Source of the DNA: VXNE01 sp963668365
GTDB lineage: Bacteria; Pseudomonadota; Gammaproteobacteria; Pseudomonadales; Azotimanducaceae
DNA: 64,000 bases
Assembly (NCBI GenBank): GCA_963668365.1
Contig: OY764266.1
Span: 4,030,001 to 4,094,000 of the forward strand
Reading direction: 5' to 3'
Shown: positions 41,410 through 50,703 of the stretch, piece by piece
Layout: the number at the start of each line of letters is the position of its first letter
How positions within the stretch are numbered: the stretch's first letter is position 1
Translations under genes and position numbers: made by a program
The notes under the pieces: model-generated
What the model saw: only the letters and a program-made list of their open reading frames with translations
Database searches by the model: none
Told to the model about the DNA's origin: nothing

Positions 41410-44013
41410 ATGCGAATGGACAAACTGACAACGCGGTTGCAGACGGCGCTGGCCGAAGCGCAAAGCCTGGCGCTCGGCCACGACCACCAGTTCGTTGAAC
41501 CGCTGCATGTGCTGATCGCCCTGCTCGACCAGCGGGGCGGCGGCGTCCGGCCCCTGCTCGTCCAGTCGGGCGTCGATGTCAATGCCTTGCGCGGGCAACT
41601 CGGAGAGATGCTGGCGCGGTTGCCCACGGTCACCGGCGGGGACGCGGGCGACGTGCAGGTCGGCAATGCGCTCGCGCGCGCGCTGAACGTGACGGACAAG
41701 CTTGCCCAGAAACGCGGCGACGAGTACATATCCAGCGAACTGTTTCTCCTGGCCGCACTCGAAGCTGGCGGCGCCGTCGCGGATGCGCTCACCGCCCATG
41801 GCGCCGGCCGGGAAGCCATCGAAGCCGCCATCGACCAGGTTCGCGGCGGCGAGTCCGTGTCCGACCCCAACGCGGAGGAGAACCGCCAGGCCCTCGAGAA
41901 GTACTCCATCGACCTCACCGAGCGGGCCGAGCAAGGCAAGCTCGACCCGGTCATCGGCCGGGACGACGAGATTCGCCGCACCGTGCAGGTGCTGCAGCGG
42001 CGCACGAAGAACAACCCCGTGCTCATCGGCGAACCTGGCGTCGGCAAGACCGCCATCGTCGAAGGTCTGGCGCAACGCATCGTCAACGGGGAAGTGCCCG
42101 AAGGACTGAAGAACAGGCGTCTGCTGGCTCTCGACATGGGCGCCCTGATCGCCGGGGCCAAGTACCGGGGCGAGTTCGAAGAGCGCATGAAGGCCGTGCT
42201 CAGCGACCTCTCCAGGCAGGAAGGCCGCATCATCCTGTTCATCGACGAACTGCATACCCTCGTCGGCGCCGGCGCGGCGGAAGGCGCGATGGATGCCGGC
42301 AACATGCTGAAACCCGCGCTCGCCCGGGGCGAACTGCACTGCGTCGGCGCGACGACGCTGGACGAGTACCGGAAGAACATCGAAAAGGACGCGGCGCTCG
42401 AGCGACGGTTCCAGAAGGTGCTCGTCGATGAACCGACCGTAGAGGACACGATCGCGATTCTGCGCGGCCTGAAGGAGCGCTACGAGGTGCATCACGGCGT
42501 CGACATCACCGATCCGGCCATCATCGCTGCGGCCACCCTGTCCCAGCGCTACATCACCGACCGCCAGTTGCCCGACAAGGCCATCGACCTGGTGGACGAG
42601 TCTGCGAGCCGCATACGCATGGAGATCGACTCGAAGCCCGAACCCATGGACCGGCTGGAGCGCCGGCTGGTGCAACTGAAGATCGAGCAGGAAGCATTGA
42701 AGAAAGAGACGGACGCGCCCTCGAAGGAACGGCTCGACCGTCTCACGCGGGATATCGAGGCGACGGAACGCGAGTTCGCGGACCTGGAGGAGGTGTGGAA
42801 CAGCGAGAAGGCGGCCGTCAACGGCACCCAGCAGGTCAAGGAGGAACTGGAGAGAGCGCGCGTCTCGTTCGACACGGCGCAGCGTGGCGGGGACCTCCAG
42901 CGGATGGCCGAATTGCGCTACGGCACGATACCGGAACTCGAAAAGCGGCTTGCGCTGGCTTCCGAGACCGACCAATCGGATTTCAGGCTCCTGCGCAACA
43001 AGGTCACAGAGGATGAAATCGCTGAAGTGGTGTCCGCCTGGACCGGCATTCCGGTATCCAGGATGTTGCAGGGCGAGCGAGAGAAGCTGCTCGCGATGGA
43101 AGCCGGCCTCCACCAGCGCGTCGTCGGCCAGGACGAGGCCGTGGCAGCCATTGCCGACGCGATCCGGCGCTCGCGCTCGGGCCTCGCCGACCCCGATCGA
43201 CCGAACGGCTCATTCCTGTTCCTCGGCCCAACCGGAGTCGGCAAGACCGAACTCACCAAGGCGCTGGCGGAGTTCCTGTTCGACACCGAAGACGCGATGG
43301 TGCGCCTCGACATGTCCGAGTTCATGGAAAAGCACTCTGTCGCACGCCTCATCGGCGCCCCGCCGGGTTACATCGGCTACGAGGAAGGTGGCCAGCTGAC
43401 CGAGAAGGTGCGCCGCAAGCCCTATTCCGTGCTGCTGCTCGACGAGATCGAGAAAGCGCATCCCGACGTCTTCAACATCCTGTTGCAGGTGCTGGAGGAC
43501 GGTCGCCTCACGGACGGGCACGGCCGCACCGTGGACTTTCGAAACACCGTGGTGGTCATGACTTCGAACCTCGGCTCATCGATCATCCAGGAGTTCGCGG
43601 GGGAGGAGAACTACGAGGCGATGAAGGCGAGCGTCATGGATGTCGTGGCGCAGCAGTTCCGTCCGGAGTTCGTCAACCGCATCGACGAGACGGTGGTGTT
43701 CCATCCCCTGAACAAGGACCAGATCCGCGCGATTGCCGGCATGCAGGTCGGATTGCTCAAGCAACGTCTGGCCGAACAGGACATCGCACTCGAACTCACC
43801 GATGCGGCGCTCGACAAGCTCGGCGAGGCGGGCTTCGATCCGGTGTACGGCGCGCGACCGTTGAAGCGTGCCATCCAGCAGCAACTGGAGAATCCGCTCT
43901 CCAGGCGCCTGCTGGCCGGCGAGTTCGGCAGCCGGGACGCGATCATCGCGGATGTCTCCGGGGAAGACCTTGTATTCGCACCGGGCACGCCTGCCGCAGA
44001 CGCCGCAGCCTGA
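41410..44013 (+). CDS. clpB: ATP-dependent disaggregase ClpB
   Basis: An 867-residue AAA+ chaperone that resolves aggregates together with DnaK. Its layout is an N-terminal double-repeat domain (LGHDHQFVEPLHVLIALL), AAA-1 with Walker A GEPGVGKTAIVEG and Walker B IILFIDELHTLVGAG, a coiled-coil middle domain at about residues 400-530, and AAA-2 with GPTGVGKTELTKALAEF and LLLDEIEKAHPDVFN. The length is normal. A sigma-32-like promoter lies about 50 bp upstream. The start is ATG 41410, with a second ATG two codons later. Confidence 0.98.
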   Translation: MRMDKLTTRLQTALAEAQSLALGHDHQFVEPLHVLIALLDQRGGGVRPLLVQSGVDVNALRGQLGEMLARLPTVTGGDAGDVQVGNALARALNVTDKLAQKRGDEYISSELFLLAALEAGGAVADALTAHGAGREAIEAAIDQVRGGESVSDPNAEENRQALEKYSIDLTERAEQGKLDPVIGRDDEIRRTVQVLQRRTKNNPVLIGEPGVGKTAIVEGLAQRIVNGEVPEGLKNRRLLALDMGALIAGAKYRGEFEERMKAVLSDLSRQEGRIILFIDELHTLVGAGAAEGAMDAGNMLKPALARGELHCVGATTLDEYRKNIEKDAALERRFQKVLVDEPTVEDTIAILRGLKERYEVHHGVDITDPAIIAAATLSQRYITDRQLPDKAIDLVDESASRIRMEIDSKPEPMDRLERRLVQLKIEQEALKKETDAPSKERLDRLTRDIEATEREFADLEEVWNSEKAAVNGTQQVKEELERARVSFDTAQRGGDLQRMAELRYGTIPELEKRLALASETDQSDFRLLRNKVTEDEIAEVVSAWTGIPVSRMLQGEREKLLAMEAGLHQRVVGQDEAVAAIADAIRRSRSGLADPDRPNGSFLFLGPTGVGKTELTKALAEFLFDTEDAMVRLDMSEFMEKHSVARLIGAPPGYIGYEEGGQLTEKVRRKPYSVLLLDEIEKAHPDVFNILLQVLEDGRLTDGHGRTVDFRNTVVVMTSNLGSSIIQEFAGEENYEAMKASVMDVVAQQFRPEFVNRIDETVVFHPLNKDQIRAIAGMQVGLLKQRLAEQDIALELTDAALDKLGEAGFDPVYGARPLKRAIQQQLENPLSRRLLAGEFGSRDAIIADVSGEDLVFAPGTPAADAAA

Positions 44014-44029
44014 CGTTTCAGGGACCCCG

Positions 44030-44371
44030 CTACAGCCGGCGGTCCCTCTTCTGGGCGCAGTCGATACACAGCGCCACCGAAGGCAGCGCGTTCAGCCGGG
44101 GTTCGCCGATCTCCTCGCCGCAACTCTCGCAGTACAGATACTCGTCCGCCTCGATTCGTCGCAGCGCGACTTCGATCGATCGAAGTTCGGCATTCAGTTC
44201 GCTGTCGATCGCCACGAGTACGCCCTGGTTTTCAAGTTCCACGGCCTGCTCGGCGAAATCCGGCGGCAACGGTTCTTCGCGATGTTGCGTATGCGTCGCG
44301 ACGCGGGCGACGCGATCCCTCAGTTCTTCCCGCCGCGATTCCAGTTCACGACGGCGCTTATCCAAGTCCAT
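44030..44371 (-). CDS. DksA/TraR-family C4 zinc-finger protein
   Basis: A 113-residue protein with an N-terminal coiled coil (RRRELESRREELRDRVARV) and a C-terminal four-cysteine zinc finger. The finger reads YLYCESCGEEIGEPRLNALPSVALCIDCA. It resembles short DksA-like proteins that bind the RNA polymerase secondary channel; full DksA is about 150 residues, so this is a shorter paralogue. The GTG six bases upstream of the chosen ATG is also possible. Confidence 0.9.
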   Translation of the reverse strand: MDLDKRRRELESRREELRDRVARVATHTQHREEPLPPDFAEQAVELENQGVLVAIDSELNAELRSIEVALRRIEADEYLYCESCGEEIGEPRLNALPSVALCIDCAQKRDRRL

Positions 44372-44440
44372 GGCCACACCCTAACGCACCAGAGCGTGCT
44401 GTCAATGCGGGAAACACGCGGGCTGTGTCCACGAACACCA

Positions 44441-45769
44441 TCAACGCAGCACCCTGACTGTCCGCCGCCCGCCCCGCTGAAGCTGCAACACTAGCACGTC
44501 TTCCTCCTGCGCCCGCACCGTTTCGACGAATTCCTCCATGTTCCGCACCCTCTGCCGATTCACGGCGACGATGATGTCTCCCTGGCGAAGGCCCGACTCC
44601 CAGGCCCGACTGTTCGTTTCGACGCTCTGCACCTCGACTCCCTCCACTCGGCCGAACCAGGGATGATCGCGGCCGACCTCTCCGAGTTCGACGCCCTCAA
44701 GCTTTTCCGACGAGGTCCTGCTGAGGACGAAAATCGACTGCAACTGGCCGATGACGGCTTCCGTTTCGATCCGACCCTCCTCTCGAACGATACCGATCCG
44801 AACTGTCTCGCCAACGCGGGACAGACCGATCCGGTTACGCAGATCGTCAACGTCCTCCACGGGCTCATCGTCAACGCTGACAATCACGTCTCCGGCTTCT
44901 ATACCCGCCTTTTCAGCCGGAGAATCCTCCCTGACAGCCTCCACGAGGGCACCGGTGACTTCATCGAGGTCGAGCGCTCGTGCGACTCCCGGCGTCACAT
45001 CCGCGATTTCCACGCCGAGGCCCCCGCGTCTTATCTCCCCGAACTCCACCAGTTGCTCCACCACCACTCGCGCCATGTTCGAGGGCACGGCGAAGCCTAT
45101 GCCGACGTTGCCCTGCGAAGGGGTAATCAGCGCCGTGTTGATGCCGACCAGGCGTCCTTCAAGGTCTACGAGCGGGCCGCCGGAATTGCCCCGATTGATG
45201 GAAGCGTCGGTCTGGATAAAGTCCTCGTAGCCGCCCGGGACGGGGTTGATGGATCGCCGGCCCAGCGCGCTGACGATGCCCAGCGTCACCGTCTGGTCCA
45301 GCTCGAACGGGCTGCCGATCGCCACGACGAAGTCCCCGATCTCAAGCGCATCGGAATCCCCAAGGGGCAGTTCCGACAGGTCCTCGGCCTCGATCTGCAG
45401 CAGTCCGATGTCAGTCCCTTCGTCGCTGCCCACAAGCGTCGCTTCCAGCGTCCGGCGGTCGTGCAGCCGAACCGTGATCTTCTCGGCGTCCCGGATCACG
45501 TGATGGTTGGTGACCACATAGCCCTCGCTCGCGTCGATGATGACGCCCGAACCGATGCCGGTGGGCCTGTCGGGCGCCGGAAGCCGGAAGAAATCGAACA
45601 CATCGGGACTTCGGCCGCGCTGTCGTCCGACGACAGATATGTTGACCACAGCGGGCGCCGCCTTCTTCACGGCCGGTGCCGCCGTCAGCTTTTCCGCGGC
45701 ATGGCCCGACAGTGCCAGCGACAGGGCGAAGAGCGCGGGCAATATTCGATGTAGAACTGCGTCAGGCAT
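44441..45769 (-). CDS. Do/DegQ-family periplasmic serine protease (second of two)
   Basis: A 442-residue HtrA protease. The signal peptide is VLHRILPALFALSLALSGHAAE. Triad: TNHHVI (His), TDIGLLQ (Asp) and INRGNSGG (Ser). Two PDZ domains follow, with GALVEAVREDSPAEKAGIEAGDVIV and AWESGLRQGDIIVAVN. The ATG at 45769 has GGAG at 9-10 nt and gives a clean signal; upstream in-frame starts add about 49 Arg-rich residues. It is a paralogue of the gene at 15927. The 5' intergenic region is strikingly A+T-rich. Confidence 0.92.
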   Translation of the reverse strand: MPDAVLHRILPALFALSLALSGHAAEKLTAAPAVKKAAPAVVNISVVGRQRGRSPDVFDFFRLPAPDRPTGIGSGVIIDASEGYVVTNHHVIRDAEKITVRLHDRRTLEATLVGSDEGTDIGLLQIEAEDLSELPLGDSDALEIGDFVVAIGSPFELDQTVTLGIVSALGRRSINPVPGGYEDFIQTDASINRGNSGGPLVDLEGRLVGINTALITPSQGNVGIGFAVPSNMARVVVEQLVEFGEIRRGGLGVEIADVTPGVARALDLDEVTGALVEAVREDSPAEKAGIEAGDVIVSVDDEPVEDVDDLRNRIGLSRVGETVRIGIVREEGRIETEAVIGQLQSIFVLSRTSSEKLEGVELGEVGRDHPWFGRVEGVEVQSVETNSRAWESGLRQGDIIVAVNRQRVRNMEEFVETVRAQEEDVLVLQLQRGGRRTVRVLR

Positions 45770-46017
45770 ATCGTGTGCTCCTGCGAGGGTTGGCCTGGAC
45801 CAATGCGTTTCTCCGAACCGCCCAAGCCTTCGCCATCCTGGCGGGAATTGTAGCCGCTTTCGAGCCGACCTTCGCCGCGCAAGTCGAGAGGAAACAGACT
45901 GCTCAAACAGCGACAAAAAATATTGTGGTTTTATACAGTATTCGCCAAAATAAACGACACAAGCACGGCTAATTTGTTCTTTGCACCGGGTCCAATGAAA
46001 TCAACGAGTTACATGGA
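45770..46017. other. A+T-rich intergenic region upstream of the Do protease and methyltransferase
   Basis: Contains A+T-rich runs (ACAAAAAATATTGTGG and TTTTATACAGTATT near 45915-45945), unlike the rest of the window. No gene was recognised. It probably carries the promoters of the flanking divergent genes and marks a boundary of acquired DNA around the methyltransferase. Confidence 0.45.
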
Positions 46018-46260
46018 TTGAGGCACCCCTTCGCCCAGTTTTCCGTTGACCCGAAAATGCGCTTCAATATCAGGGCTTTACGTTATCCGGCCACTATCAG
46101 GGATGTCCGAGAACAAATTCGCCCTGACGACACAAGTTCCGCCACGGAACATGTCGTGGAACCCCAGGATGAAATATGTTCGGCCCAGTTCTTCAAGATG
46201 CTTCCCGCCAACCCGCAAACGCTCACCTACAGACCACTCTCGAATGGGGACGCGACATGA
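46018..46260 (+). CDS. Possible small ORF overlapping the methyltransferase start (80 residues), hypothetical
   Basis: An open frame from a TTG at 46018 (ATG alternative at 46057) to a TGA at 46258 that overlaps the chosen methyltransferase ATG (ATGA). The translation (RFNIRALRYPATIRDVREQ...) matches no family I know. It could be a leader or controller protein of the methyltransferase, but the start is weak. Confidence 0.25.
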   Translation: MRHPFAQFSVDPKMRFNIRALRYPATIRDVREQIRPDDTSSATEHVVEPQDEICSAQFFKMLPANPQTLTYRPLSNGDAT

Positions 46261-47243
46261 GGGAGAAAGGCGTCAACCACACTATGGCAACGCTCACGCA
46301 GATCGAGGAGGCGCGCGCGGAGAAGCACGCCGTCGTTTCCCTATTCAGTGGTTGCGGCGGCATGGACCTGGGCTTCCTCGGGGGTTTTTCCTTTGGAGGC
46401 AGATTCTACGACCGCCTGCCGTTTGAGGTTGTGTGGGCGAACGACATGGACAAACTGGCTTGCGACACCTATGCCGCGAACCTCAGCGACGAGAATCTGC
46501 ACCGAGGCGACATCAATGACGTCATGGACACGCTGCCGGATTCCGCAGACGTGGTGATCGGTGGTTTCCCCTGCCAGGATGTGTCAATCAATGGCCAACG
46601 CAGCGTCGAGAACGGCCAAAGGACGATCCTCTACAAGCGAATGATAGAAGTCGTGAACCGCTGCAATCCAAAGGTGTTCGTAGCCGAAAACGTCAAGGGC
46701 TTGCTCATGTCACACGGCAAGCCCTTTTTCGATCAGATGCTTGCAGATTTCAATCTTCCCGGATACACAGTCAGCCACAAGCTCTACCTGGCAGCGGACT
46801 ACGGCGTGCCTCAGATGCGCGAGCGCATCTTCATCATCGGCGTGAAAGGCGAGCAGGAGTTCCGGCATCCGGAGCCGCTGGATGATCGGATGACAGCTCG
46901 AATGGCCTTGGAGGATTTGGAGGGCACCGACGAGGATAAGGCCATTTCACACATCTGGAGCAAAGCGCAGCGCAGCCCGGAACAAGGCGACAGGCGCTTG
47001 AAGGCGGACAGGCCGGCGACCACGATCCGCGCGGAACATCACGGCAACGTGCAATGGCACTACAAGCTGGATCGCCGGATATCGCTTCGCGAAGCCGCCC
47101 GTCTGCAATCTTTCCCGGATTGCTTCGCCTTCGTTTGTGCTATGCGCCAGACCGAAAGGCAAATTGGCAACGCGGTACCTCCAGTGCTAGCTTGGCAGAT
47201 AGCCAAGGTCGTTCGGGAGCATCTCGACCCCGATCCAATTTGA
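46257..47243 (+). CDS. DNA (cytosine-5)-methyltransferase, orphan
   Basis: A 328-residue C5-cytosine methyltransferase. Motif I is VSLFSGCGGMDLGF, motif IV is GGFPCQDVSING with the catalytic Cys, and motif VI is FVAENVKGLL. Motif VIII appears as QMRERIFIIGV and motif X as QIGNAVPPVLAWQIAKVV. The target-recognition region between VIII and IX is short. The start could be at 46257, 46176 or 46284. No restriction endonuclease or Vsr nuclease is adjacent, so it is an orphan or solitary methylase; the recognition site cannot be read from sequence. The surrounding DNA is A+T-richer, consistent with transfer. Confidence 0.93.
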   Translation: MREKGVNHTMATLTQIEEARAEKHAVVSLFSGCGGMDLGFLGGFSFGGRFYDRLPFEVVWANDMDKLACDTYAANLSDENLHRGDINDVMDTLPDSADVVIGGFPCQDVSINGQRSVENGQRTILYKRMIEVVNRCNPKVFVAENVKGLLMSHGKPFFDQMLADFNLPGYTVSHKLYLAADYGVPQMRERIFIIGVKGEQEFRHPEPLDDRMTARMALEDLEGTDEDKAISHIWSKAQRSPEQGDRRLKADRPATTIRAEHHGNVQWHYKLDRRISLREAARLQSFPDCFAFVCAMRQTERQIGNAVPPVLAWQIAKVVREHLDPDPI

Positions 47244-47492
47244 AGCTGTTCGAACGTTTCGGCATGACCAATACGCAACTGATTGGAAACCGTCAGCCGT
47301 CCTATTCCGAGGCCTTGGCTAGTTGCGCCGGCGATCCCCTAATCGAAAGTCAGCACAATCAGGCAATGTCGATATGGTAACGTGGTGACCCGTTCGCTCC
47401 GCCTGTGACGGATTTCGTGCAGAGTCCTGTCGCGAGTGCGAGTCACTGACGCGGATTGAGGGACACTCGGCTGGGTAGAAGGGGACATACGC

Positions 47493-47882
47493 ATGGCATT
47501 GACCGGATTCGATCACCTCGTGATACGCGTTTCCGATCTGGAGGAGGGAATCAGGACATACCGGGACCGGCTCGGCCTTACCCTCGACCGAACGGACCAG
47601 ACCGACGCGCTCGGGGTCAAACAGGCATTCTTCAACCTGCCGGACGGCGGATTCATCGAAATCGTCGCGCCGACCGATCCCGATGGCGCCGTCGCCCGGT
47701 CTCTGGAAACCCGCGGGGAAGGCATCCACACCATCTCGTTCGCCGTCGATGACCTCGAGGCGACATCAGCCGCCATGAAGGACGCCAGCGCACAGTTGAT
47801 CGGAGAAGGAGGACCGCAGGTCTTTGTGCATCCGAAATCCACCCACGGCGTCCTGCTGCAGCTCACGGCGAAGCGGAACTGA
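47493..47882 (+). CDS. VOC-superfamily protein, methylmalonyl-CoA epimerase-like
   Basis: A 129-residue vicinal-oxygen-chelate protein. It starts FDHLVIRVSDLEEGIRTYRDRLGLTL and has FIEIVAP (metal Glu) and GIHTISFAVDDLEAT. The end is THGVLLQLTAKR, with the HGVL(L)Q(L) motif of methylmalonyl-CoA epimerases. It may epimerise methylmalonyl-CoA or be a related glyoxalase-type enzyme; no mutase gene is adjacent. Confidence 0.88.
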   Translation: MALTGFDHLVIRVSDLEEGIRTYRDRLGLTLDRTDQTDALGVKQAFFNLPDGGFIEIVAPTDPDGAVARSLETRGEGIHTISFAVDDLEATSAAMKDASAQLIGEGGPQVFVHPKSTHGVLLQLTAKRN

Positions 47883-48280
47883 CTCGACGAGCTCGTTTTT
47901 CGGCAACGCGTTGACCGAGCACTTCGCGATCGCGACGCTCTCGGCGTCGTCGACGCGGGTCCGGCGCTCGCCGCCATGCTGTCCGGATTCGCGGTGACCG
48001 TTCTGTTCTACTCGCTGGGCGCGGCCCCGGCCGGAGACTCCATCCTTTCCCGGGCCGCCCGCCTGCCGGGCAACCCGTTCAAGCGCGTCGCCCCGTCGCT
48101 TGCTCCGGTTCTCACTCTCTGGTTCTGTGCGCAAAAGCGCGAGACGTAGATTCAGTTGCCGACCGGAAGCGGCGGCAACGAATCCTCGGGAGCCTTGCCA
48201 ACCCGGTTCGGGTCAGACCAAGCGCCTCCTCGACCGGCAGGCTTGCGCGAAATCCGGGTATCCGTCATGCGAGTCGACCG
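47883..48280. other. Intergenic region, possible gene remnant
   Basis: About 400 bp after the VOC gene. On the plus strand a 57-codon frame from ATG 47971 carries one hydrophobic segment (LSGFAVTVLFYSLGAA) and ends with TAG near 48148; upstream the same frame is open back to about 47881. It may be the decayed end of a membrane protein gene. No other gene is seen. Confidence 0.3.
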
Positions 48281-49384
48281 CTACGGGCTCCCCGGCGACT
48301 GCATCGAGGTCTGACCCCGCTCCCAGGCACGGACCCGCGGCACGGCCGCGTCGAAGATTCGCTCGTAGTTGCGCCGCTCCACCTGCGCCCGCACGTCGGC
48401 GTCGAGCCGTTCCCAAAGCGGCCGATAGACCCTGTGCGTCCTGGCATAGGACTCCCAGTCCGACGGCGACACGGAGTCCGTGCCGAACAGGAACCGCGTC
48501 GGGTGCTTCTCCATCAGCGCAGCCCATCTGTCCACGGTGTTGGCGTCTCGCACCACGTACCTCGCAACTTCGTCCCAGGAAATGTCGAGCATCACGTGGT
48601 CGTGGCGCGGATCGGAGAGCATCTCGTCGAGCAGTACCAGGTGCTGATCGGTCGGATGCACGAATCGGCCCAGTCCCGTATGGGCCCAGATCACGGACGC
48701 ACCCGGATGGGCAGCGAGCACGGCAAGCAGGTCGTCGTAGTGGGCCGGTCGTTCGCCCGGACGAACCCGGTCGACATCGCAATGCAGGATCGCCACCAGG
48801 CCGATCTCGGCGACGGTGGAAAGAATCCTGTCCAGCGCTGGATTGCGCAGGCTCGCCGTGTGACCGGTGACCTTCGACGACACGAACTCCTTGTGGACGC
48901 TGAACTCACCGATGCCGGAGAACACGCCCGGGAAGGTGAGCAGAACCCGCCGGATATGGTCGGCGGCGTACATGTCGGTGGGGTTGAAACCGGTGATCAT
49001 CGGGTCCACGCGACGTTTCTGCGCATCGCTCAACGAAAGATATTCGCGCGCGATCACCGCATCGACGAACGAGTAGTAGTAGAGCGCGGCGTCCGAGTGC
49101 AGGTAGTAGCGGGGCGCGCGTTCGCCGGAGACGAAATAGTCCCATTTCTGTTGCAGCGGAATGCCGAACATCGCCACCCGGCCTACCCGGTCGCCCACCA
49201 TGTCGAAGTACTCGCGGGCGGTGATGCCCCGCTGCACATAGTCCGACAGGTGGAAATGGACATCGTGGAACAGCGGTGCGGATTCGCCCGTATCTGCTTG
49301 GGCTGCGGATACGTGGAAACCGGGAAGCAGCAGCGCGATCCATAGATTCCGCCAACCGTGACGAAAGAGATTCGAGGTCACCAT
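48281..49384 (-). CDS. Secreted amidohydrolase-family protein
   Basis: A 367-residue exported TIM-barrel hydrolase. The signal is LWIALLLPGFHVSAAQA. Metal ligands appear as FHDVHFHLS (HxH), the LHCDVDR and WAHTGLGRF histidines, and the FGTDSVSP aspartate. This is typical of the amidohydrolase-2 class; the substrate is unknown. A charged C-terminal tail follows. It starts 7 bp after the end of the upstream membrane protein gene at 49392 on the same strand and is probably coexpressed with it. Confidence 0.87.
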   Translation of the reverse strand: MVTSNLFRHGWRNLWIALLLPGFHVSAAQADTGESAPLFHDVHFHLSDYVQRGITAREYFDMVGDRVGRVAMFGIPLQQKWDYFVSGERAPRYYLHSDAALYYYSFVDAVIAREYLSLSDAQKRRVDPMITGFNPTDMYAADHIRRVLLTFPGVFSGIGEFSVHKEFVSSKVTGHTASLRNPALDRILSTVAEIGLVAILHCDVDRVRPGERPAHYDDLLAVLAAHPGASVIWAHTGLGRFVHPTDQHLVLLDEMLSDPRHDHVMLDISWDEVARYVVRDANTVDRWAALMEKHPTRFLFGTDSVSPSDWESYARTHRVYRPLWERLDADVRAQVERRNYERIFDAAVPRVRAWERGQTSMQSPGSP

Positions 49385-49391
49385 CGCGGGA

Positions 49392-50453
49392 CTACGCCGG
49401 CACGACGAAATTGCGAACGGAGTCCGGCAGGCAGCCGATGATCGCCGCGCGGATGGTCGACCACCAGGCCGCCATCGCCAGGAACAGGCAGCCGATGAGC
49501 ATCAACGCGATGGCGACGCTGTAGAAGTCGGACAGCTCCTCGAAATACCAGGCGACGGCGCCGATCAGGTATGCCGTGGCGGCGACCATGATGGCCCTCC
49601 TGTTGACAAGCAGGGCAACGCACGCGAGACACAGGTAGCAGACGACGACGGCCGTGGCCTCGAGCCAGTCGGCGGGCAGGACGCCCGACTGAACCCACGA
49701 GAAGACTGGATGCGCGATCGACGGCGCCGCGACCAGGTGGAGCCAGAAAGCGACATCCGACGGCAGAGACGTTCGGTCCAGGTCACGCGCGTCCCAATAC
49801 ATCGCGAAGGAAAATGTCGCGATCCCGAGCACGAACAGGACGATGTTGGCACCCGCCATGGGATTGTCGAACAGCGAAAGCAGCAGCCAGGCACAGCAGT
49901 ACAACGCCGCGCCGACGAAGAACACGCCGACCGCGACAGCGATCGGCACCCTGTAGCGCCACCAGAACAGTGCCGCCGCGACAGCGCCGCACGATAACGG
50001 CACCAGGATCTCGAACCAGGGAATCCCGGCGAATACGTAGATCGCCCCGCCTCCCACCGCATGCTGGGAATCCGACCACGATGCCCAGAACATGCCTGCG
50101 GCGGCGATGCTGAACGCCAGCGCGTAGAGTATCGACGCCAGCGCCAGCCGCTTGCGCAGCGTGAAATACTCGCTCAGGGCAACGGCGACCACCATGATCA
50201 GGAGGCAGACGGGCACGATGCCCCATTCGGAGTTGAACCAGGCGATCCCGCTGAACAGCAGCAACGAAGCCAGGGCGACGAAAACATCGTTGAAACCCCT
50301 GAAGAGGTGAAATTCTTCTTCGTCCGGGCGCCGCGAACGGGACTCCAGATAGGACCGAAGCGCATCGGCGGCAGTCTCCGAAACCGCGCCGTCGCGCACG
50401 GCGTCGCGCAATTCCTGTTGCGTAAAGGTGGTCCGGGGTGGAGTTGTTGCCAT
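49392..50453 (-). CDS. Polytopic membrane protein, DUF2157-like
   Basis: A 353-residue protein with a short soluble N-terminus (TFTQQELRDAVRDGAVSET and ADALRSYLES, as in the DUF2157 family). About ten hydrophobic segments follow from residue 55 to the C-terminus. Most are small helices with Trp/Phe caps (for example FVLGIATFSFAMYWDARDLDR). The function of the family is unknown. No catalytic motif is visible. It is followed after 7 bp by the amidohydrolase gene. Confidence 0.8.
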   Translation of the reverse strand: MATTPPRTTFTQQELRDAVRDGAVSETAADALRSYLESRSRRPDEEEFHLFRGFNDVFVALASLLLFSGIAWFNSEWGIVPVCLLIMVVAVALSEYFTLRKRLALASILYALAFSIAAAGMFWASWSDSQHAVGGGAIYVFAGIPWFEILVPLSCGAVAAALFWWRYRVPIAVAVGVFFVGAALYCCAWLLLSLFDNPMAGANIVLFVLGIATFSFAMYWDARDLDRTSLPSDVAFWLHLVAAPSIAHPVFSWVQSGVLPADWLEATAVVVCYLCLACVALLVNRRAIMVAATAYLIGAVAWYFEELSDFYSVAIALMLIGCLFLAMAAWWSTIRAAIIGCLPDSVRNFVVPA

Positions 50454-50703
50454 GGCCGTTGAACTGACACGAAACCGCCGCCGACACTATACACCCGCAA
50501 CCAGACTACGGCTGCTCTTAGATTGGTTCCGCACTCGCTAATGGATCCCCCCCGGCTAGTCGACTCAGGCCTTCGTTTGCTGGTGACTCAACAGCCGTAT
50601 AGCCGACGGACGCCAACCCGAAAACCGGCAGAGCCAGGCAAACGTCGCTTCGCCGCATTTCCTATATGATCGTTCGGTGCGTATTTGATCGGACATATCG
50701 GCA

